Shown here piece by piece: positions 6,483 to 10,901 of a DNA stretch of 10,901 nucleotides. Location of the stretch: positions 1 to 10,901 of the forward strand of contig JALORT010000074.1 of NCBI GenBank assembly GCA_025458755.1, read 5' to 3'. The notes below the pieces were generated by a model. The model made no database searches. It had not been told where the DNA came from and was given only the letters and a program-made list of their open reading frames with translations. The position numbers were made by a program, and so were the translations under genes. Each line of letters begins with the position of its first letter. The first letter of the stretch is position 1. Origin of the DNA: Methylotetracoccus sp. GTDB lineage: Bacteria; Pseudomonadota; Gammaproteobacteria; Methylococcales; Methylococcaceae.

Positions 6483-7922
6483 TCAGACCGGTCGGAAAGG
6501 CAACTGCAGGGTCACGCAGGCACCTCGTGGGAAGAGATTCGAGAGGTTCATCTGGCCGCCGATCTCGCGCACCGTACGCTGGACGATGGCGAGCCCCAGA
6601 CCAGTGCCCTGGGGCCGGCCGGTCGCGAAAGGCCGAACGGCACCGCGCAGCAGTTCTTCGCTGAAGCCGGGTCCGTCATCCCGGACGGTCAGATACAGCC
6701 AATCCTCGTCGCGCCGAGCTTCGATGAGAACTTCTCCGGCCTCGGCATCGAGGGCTTGGGCCGCATTCAACACGAGATTCAGCAGCACCTGCCGGAGACT
6801 GCACTCCGGCAACCGGCAAACCAGGCCTTCCGGGACGTCGTAATTCAGCGCGATCTGCGACGGAATCTGGTAACGCGTCAGCGCGACCAGCTCCCTCACC
6901 AGTGTCGCCACGTCGCACTTTTTGCTGGGGGCAGGGACTTGCTTGCCATGCTCGAGGAGGTCGGTGAGCAGCCGCGCCATCCGTTTCAGCTCGGCGATGA
7001 TCAGATCGAGGCGCGCCGCCTGATCGGGATTTTCCACTTCGCTGCGCAGGTTGACGCAGCTCATCTGGATCCCTGCCAGCGGATTGCGCAGTTCGTGCGC
7101 GATCCCCGCCGCCAGCTCCCCGACCGCCGCCAGCCGCTCGGCTCGGGCAAGGCTCCGCTGTTGTTCCAACAACGCGCGGGTAGCAGCCCTGACTTCGGCT
7201 TCCAGGGACTCGGCGTGCCGTTTCTTGGCCGCCTCGAGCTCACCCAGGTTCTTGACGATTTCGTTGTAGCTGTTGAAGACGGGCAACAGCAGCGGATCGA
7301 GCCGCTGGGTATCGATCGGTCGGAAGTCCTCCTCGGCCAGCCGGAGCAGCAATTCGCGAAGATCGTGCAGCGGTGCCAGGATGCGGAGGCGAAAGAAAAC
7401 CCAGGAGAAAAGCAGAATCGCCGCCAGCGTGCCGCTGGCGAGTCCCACCTCGTAGCGGGTCGCGCGATTGATCTCTTCGAGCATTTGCTCCCGCCGGCTC
7501 ACTTCGCTGTCGAGGGCCGAGTTCATCACCGCCATCGCGGACAACAACCGCGTTTTCAACGCGTCGGGCGTGTTGCCGACGACGCCGGATTTTGCAAGCA
7601 AGTGCTGCACCGTTAACAGCTTGGCGGGTGTATCCGGATCGAGATGCCCTTCGAGTTCTGCCAGATCGTGGATCTGGTCGGCAATCGACACCAACTTGGA
7701 GCTGTCGACAGCGTCGGCGCGCGCGATCTGGTCGATCAGCGCCTTCTTCATGCTTTGATTAGCCGTCTGGATTCGGTGCCAGTAGCTGACGTAGGAACCC
7801 AGCGAGTCGACGCGTTCGAGATTCCGCCAAATCATCCCGACCAGAATGGCGAGCACCAGAAGCAGGAGACCGAGCAGCGCCCAGCCGCGGAGCTGCTCAG
7901 GTCGCTGACGAAGAGATTTCAC
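6483..7922 (-). CDS. NtrB/ZraS-type membrane sensor histidine kinase
   Basis: An inner-membrane kinase that phosphorylates the adjacent NtrC-type regulator. The 479 residues show a first membrane helix (about 14-33), a periplasmic part (34-157) predicted by eye to be largely helical, a second membrane helix (158-178), and a HAMP-like linker with a coiled coil to about 265. The H-box is AAGIAHELRNPLAG with His 276. The ATPase domain has N-box NLVLNAAQ (382-389), DDGPGF (415-420) and GTGLGLAI (439-446). The HELRNPL form of the H-box is typical of kinases that pair with sigma-54 regulators. There is no PAS domain. The periplasmic part has only scattered His and no Cys, so a metal ligand is not obvious despite the nearby metal pump. 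The start is GTG 7922, which leaves the first membrane helix intact; no strong Shine-Dalgarno sequence is visible. Confidence 0.95.
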   Translation of the reverse strand: MKSLRQRPEQLRGWALLGLLLLVLAILVGMIWRNLERVDSLGSYVSYWHRIQTANQSMKKALIDQIARADAVDSSKLVSIADQIHDLAELEGHLDPDTPAKLLTVQHLLAKSGVVGNTPDALKTRLLSAMAVMNSALDSEVSRREQMLEEINRATRYEVGLASGTLAAILLFSWVFFRLRILAPLHDLRELLLRLAEEDFRPIDTQRLDPLLLPVFNSYNEIVKNLGELEAAKKRHAESLEAEVRAATRALLEQQRSLARAERLAAVGELAAGIAHELRNPLAGIQMSCVNLRSEVENPDQAARLDLIIAELKRMARLLTDLLEHGKQVPAPSKKCDVATLVRELVALTRYQIPSQIALNYDVPEGLVCRLPECSLRQVLLNLVLNAAQALDAEAGEVLIEARRDEDWLYLTVRDDGPGFSEELLRGAVRPFATGRPQGTGLGLAIVQRTVREIGGQMNLSNLFPRGACVTLQLPFRPV

Positions 7923-7942
7923 GGGTCGGCCGGGGTCGCTAC

Positions 7943-7960
7943 GGGAAAAAGGAAAAAGGG
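7943..7960. repeat. 18-bp purine mirror repeat in the leader of the kinase gene
   Basis: The plus strand reads GGGAAAAAGGAAAAAGGG, identical when read backwards on the same strand. The kinase mRNA leader would carry the matching pyrimidine tract. Mirror purine tracts can form triplex DNA under supercoiling. No function is shown here. Confidence 0.6.
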
Positions 7961-7971
7961 ATTATATTCCC
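7958..7971 (-). promoter_or_regulatory. Likely -10 element of the kinase-regulator operon inside a GGGA...TCCC palindrome
   Basis: The minus strand reads GGGAATATAATCCC, with TATAAT at 7966-7961 and a leader of about 35 bases to GTG 7922. No good -35 element sits 17 bp upstream, so an activator may be needed. The same bases could fold into a weak four-base-pair hairpin followed by TTTTT, so a partial terminator for the upstream pump operon is an alternative. The rest of the 7923-8025 gap shows nothing clear. Confidence 0.4.
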
Positions 7972-8025
7972 GATGCCATGCCGCTCGAGAGGGAATTCAT
8001 CGGAGCAGGGAGCGCGCCCCGAGGA

Positions 8026-9333
8026 TCAGCCCGCGCGCTCGGCGCGATCGGCCAGCAAGCCGGAGGCCTTCAAGACCTCGATCTCGGCCTCGGTTTCGGC
8101 TTCCAACAGATCGAGGTAGTTGATCCGCGCCGCCGTCCGGGAGCGTGTGGCATCCAGCAGATCCAGCAGGCTTCCTTTGCCGAGCCGATAGGCGTCTTCC
8201 GCCATCCGATGCAGTTTGGGGATCTGCGAGATGACCTCGCTGGCAAACTGATCCAGCGTGCGGCGGCGGCGCTCGAGTAGAGCGGCGGCACGTTCAAGTT
8301 CCTTGCGGGTTCTGGCGGCCGTCAGTTGCCGTTCAAGGATCGCCGCCCGCTTCTGCGCTTCGGCGCGGGCCATCCCGCCTTGACCGTAATCAAATAACGG
8401 AATGTCGACGGCCAGGCCGCTGTACGGGGTGTTGCCGTAGGGCTTCGCGGTCCAGGTGGTGCCTACCAGCAGTGCGGGGACCGGCCAACGTTCCCGGCTG
8501 GCGCGTTCCACGTCGGCGCCGGCCGCAATCTCAGAACGCCGGGCGGCGTCCAGTTCCGGGTTCATCTGTTCGGCGTGCCGCCAGAGTTTGTTCACATCAG
8601 TGGTCACCCCCAGCGTGCCGAAGGTCCCGACCACGCGCGGCTTCCAGCCGGCAAAGCCCAGCGCCTCGCCGATCCGGCCCGCGGTGTTTTCAACTTCACT
8701 CCGCGCTTCATCAATCCGCGTTTCCACACCTTTCAGCTCCACATCCATGCGCAGCACATCGTAAGGGCTGGCATTGCCGGCCTGCTCCCGGCCGCTGACG
8801 ATGTTTTTAAGCCGCGCCAACTGACCCCGCGCCTCCTCCAGCGCTTCCACCCGCTGCTGCTCCGCCAGCAGTTTCAGGTAGAGGGTCCACAGCTCGAAGT
8901 TCACGCCGGCGATTTCGGCTTCCGTAGCCGCCTGGGCGGCTTCCACCTGGCGCTCGGCGGCCTCGACCCGGGCGCCCCGTTGTCCCGCGATCAACAACGG
9001 TATTTCCATCGTAACCTGCTCCTGAAGACGGCCTTCGAACATGGTGTTGCGCTGGGTGCTGAGGTCCCAACGCTCGTACTTGATTGAAGGATTGGGTAAC
9101 ACGCCAGCCGCCACCACCTCCGCTTCGGCGATCTCAATGCGGGTCCGCAGGGAGGCATAGCGCGGGCTCTGGTCGCGCGCGACCTGCAGCAGCTGGCGAA
9201 TCGTCACCTCACGCGGCAAATCCGGCGGCGCATCTGACGGTGCGGCGGTCGCGAGGACCCGGCTGCAACAAAGACTCGTCATCAACACCAGAGCCCGCAC
9301 CCCCCTGGAGCGAAAGCGCTTCAGCCCGGGCAC
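8026..9333 (-). CDS. TolC/CusC/CzcC-family outer-membrane efflux protein
   Basis: The outer-membrane channel of a tripartite metal exporter. The 435-residue product has a basic N-terminus (KRFRSR), a hydrophobic segment and a likely signal-peptidase I site near LATAAPS. Two outer-membrane-efflux repeats follow (about 44-225 and 250-425), with long Ala/Glu/Arg-rich helices, AAGVLPNPSIKYERWD in the first and VDIPLFDYGQGGMARAEAQK in the second. The C-terminal helix has YRLGKGSLLDLLDA, a common motif in CzcC-type proteins. Two Cys lie in the leader, but their context (TSLCCS) does not fit a lipobox. The start is GTG 9333, two bases after the pump gene stop, with GGAGG ten bases upstream, so it is co-transcribed and coupled with the pump. 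Length is normal for the CzcC group. Confidence 0.93.
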   Translation of the reverse strand: MPGLKRFRSRGVRALVLMTSLCCSRVLATAAPSDAPPDLPREVTIRQLLQVARDQSPRYASLRTRIEIAEAEVVAAGVLPNPSIKYERWDLSTQRNTMFEGRLQEQVTMEIPLLIAGQRGARVEAAERQVEAAQAATEAEIAGVNFELWTLYLKLLAEQQRVEALEEARGQLARLKNIVSGREQAGNASPYDVLRMDVELKGVETRIDEARSEVENTAGRIGEALGFAGWKPRVVGTFGTLGVTTDVNKLWRHAEQMNPELDAARRSEIAAGADVERASRERWPVPALLVGTTWTAKPYGNTPYSGLAVDIPLFDYGQGGMARAEAQKRAAILERQLTAARTRKELERAAALLERRRRTLDQFASEVISQIPKLHRMAEDAYRLGKGSLLDLLDATRSRTAARINYLDLLEAETEAEIEVLKASGLLADRAERAG

Positions 9334-9335
9334 GA

Positions 9336-10901
9336 TCAGGAATCCTCCACAAGTTCATCCGCCTTCTCCGGCGACACCAGCCGGGCGGGCGTAATGTAGG
9401 AATAAAGCACCGGCAGCACGAACATCGCGACGAAAAAGGTGGTCAGCATCCCGCCGACGATCACCACCGCAAACGGCTGCTGCGTCTCGCTGCCGATCCC
9501 GGTCGACACTGCCATCGGCAGCAAGCCCAACAAGGCGAGCAGGGAAGCCATCAGGACGGCCCGCAGCCGTTCGGTGGGGCCTTCCCTGAGCGCAAGCTGG
9601 AAGTCCATCCCCCGGCGCCGGTGCTGCTCGGTGGCGGTCAGCACCAGCAGTCCCATCAGCGACACCTGGCCCAACAGCGCGATGAATCCAATCGCGGCGC
9701 TGACCGAGAGCGGAATTCCGGACAACAGCAGCAGGAACACCCCGCCGCTCAGCGCAAATGGCGTCGACAACAGGATCACGAACGCACTGCGGGCGGACTG
9801 CAGTACGCTGTATAACAGGCCAAACACGATCAGTACGGCGACCGGCACGATCACACCGAGCCGTTTCATCGCGCGCTGCTGGTTCTCGTACTCGCCACCC
9901 CAGACCAGGAAATGGCCCTCCGGAACAGTGACCTCGGTATCGACCAGCGCCATCGCGTCGTGGACGACCGACCCGAGGTCGCGCCCTTCGACATTGAACT
10001 TCAGTGCCAGGAACCGCCGGTTGGCTTCCCGTTCGATCGAGGTGCGGCCTTTTTCGATCTGCAGGCGAGCGATTTCCCGCAGCGGGAGGCGCGCACCGGA
10101 GGGCGCCGGCAGCATCAGGTTCGCGATCTGCTCCGAGTTGCTGCGTTCGCGCTCGGACAGGATCACGCGCACCGGCACCGGCCGTTCCGCCTGCCACAGC
10201 GCGGTCGCGACGCGTCCCGCCAACGCGGTTTCGATGGTGTCCTGTGCGGCATCGACGGTGATCCCCTCGCGCGCCAAGGCGGAACGGTCGAGCGCAATTT
10301 GCAGCTGGGGGACCTGCGCCTCCCGGTAGAGACCCAGGTCGATTACGCCGGGCAGTGACTGCAACGCCATCTTGGCGTCATCGAGCGTGGCGCGCATTTT
10401 TTCCAGATCCGTGCCGTAGATCTTCAGCACCACCTTGCCGCGCACGCCGCTGACTGCCTCCTCGACATTATCCTTGATCGGCTGCGAGAAGTTGAAACGG
10501 ATGCCGGGCAAATCCGCCAGCGACTCCCGCATCGCCTCGACCAGCCGGTGTTTGTCCCAGCCCGGGCGCCATTCGTCGCGGGGTTTCAGATGGACGAAGG
10601 TCTCACTCATGTTGACCCCTTCGTTGTCGGTGCCGTCTTCGGAACGCCCCTGCTGACTGAGGATGCTCTTGACCTCGGGGAATTGCCGCAGGCGCTTTCG
10701 CGTGTCCAGCAGGAGGTCCTGTCCCTTCGCCAGCGCGATGCTGGCCGGCATCTCGACGAACAGGTGCACGTCCCCTTCGTCCAGTTCCGGCAGAAACTCG
10801 GTGCCGAGCCGGGTGGCCGCCACGCCGCCCGAGGCCAGGACCAGCAACGCCGCTGTCAGCACAACCGGTCGTCGCTGCAGGCAGCCATCGAGCCGCCGGC
10901 G
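9336..10901 (-). CDS. CusA/CzcA-family heavy-metal RND efflux pump, C-terminal half
   Basis: The proton-driven inner-membrane pump of a tripartite exporter for metal ions. About 521 residues are visible of an expected 1,030 or so; the frame is open to the window edge, so the GTG at 10862 is internal. Visible parts begin at the seventh membrane helix, then RLGTEFLPELDEGD, the typical opening of the second porter loop. SMETF-like text is replaced by NMSETFVHLKPRDEWRPG; FSQPIKDNVEEAVSGVRGKV follows. Five more helices come next (VPVAVLIVFGLLYSVL, LLSTPFALSGGVFLLLLSG, SAAIGFIALLGQVSLMGLLV, VLMASLLALLGLLPMAV, VGGMLTTFFVAMFVLPVLYS). The tail is short and acidic. The proton-relay helix (TM4) that best separates copper/silver from zinc/cobalt/nickel pumps is outside, so the metal is not assigned. 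The adaptor gene is presumably upstream. Confidence 0.93.
   Translation of the reverse strand, partial: RRRLDGCLQRRPVVLTAALLVLASGGVAATRLGTEFLPELDEGDVHLFVEMPASIALAKGQDLLLDTRKRLRQFPEVKSILSQQGRSEDGTDNEGVNMSETFVHLKPRDEWRPGWDKHRLVEAMRESLADLPGIRFNFSQPIKDNVEEAVSGVRGKVVLKIYGTDLEKMRATLDDAKMALQSLPGVIDLGLYREAQVPQLQIALDRSALAREGITVDAAQDTIETALAGRVATALWQAERPVPVRVILSERERSNSEQIANLMLPAPSGARLPLREIARLQIEKGRTSIEREANRRFLALKFNVEGRDLGSVVHDAMALVDTEVTVPEGHFLVWGGEYENQQRAMKRLGVIVPVAVLIVFGLLYSVLQSARSAFVILLSTPFALSGGVFLLLLSGIPLSVSAAIGFIALLGQVSLMGLLVLTATEQHRRRGMDFQLALREGPTERLRAVLMASLLALLGLLPMAVSTGIGSETQQPFAVVIVGGMLTTFFVAMFVLPVLYSYITPARLVSPEKADELVEDS

Noticed and set aside
6309..7616. Open plus-strand frame of 435 codons opposite the kinase and regulator genes
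   Set aside because: It lies antisense to two genes with complete domain sets, has Gln/Arg-rich low-information content, and is a by-product of GC-rich codon usage.
10860..10862. GTG at 10862 as the start of the RND pump
   Set aside because: The frame continues open to the window edge with sensible residues, and the visible protein begins in the middle of the known RND fold.

Overview
The window is GC-rich bacterial DNA with a gammaproteobacterial look: a NtrB/NtrC-type pair, a heavy-metal RND pump with a CusC/CzcC-type partner, and a proteobacterial DOMON-like protein. A methanotroph of the Methylococcales is a reasonable guess, but nothing in the sequence proves it. Every gene I can support lies on the minus strand, so transcription runs from high to low coordinates.

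Layout in transcription order. (1) 10901-8026: the C-terminal half of a CusA/CzcA-family RND efflux pump, cut by the window edge, then its TolC/CusC-type outer-membrane partner 2 bp later. (2) About 103 bp without a gene, holding a TATAAT hexamer in a GGG...CCC palindrome and an 18-bp purine mirror repeat. (3) 7922-5091: a membrane histidine kinase and a sigma-54-dependent (NtrC-type) response regulator, 3 bp apart. (4) A 52-bp gap with a perfect CGGGG-TATAAT-CCCCG inverted repeat abutting the next start codon, and a possible sigma-54 promoter. (5) 5038-2499: three genes joined by 4-base stop/start overlaps: a DOMON-like protein, a NamZ/DUF1343 family protein (exo-N-acetylmuramidase family), and a SMUG1-type uracil-DNA glycosylase that is broken. 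(6) 2498-1869: about 630 bp with no intact gene but fragments that look coding. (7) 1868-1: a BvgS/EvgS-like sensor kinase with two periplasmic solute-binding domains, also broken by a frameshift and running off the left edge.

The pump and outer-membrane protein would form two parts of a tripartite metal exporter; the adaptor is presumably upstream, outside the window. The kinase and regulator form a complete phosphorelay whose targets must have sigma-54 promoters. The one candidate in the window is a weak match in front of the DOMON gene.

The most notable observation is that the two genes flanking the 630-bp gap each carry what looks like an out-of-frame internal deletion. In both, the reading frame changes at the point where family members have extra residues. 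The left quarter of the window is therefore either a decaying locus or a poorly assembled one. No complete novel system is evident. The DOMON-NamZ cassette, with its unusual leader and TTG start, is the best candidate for new biology.
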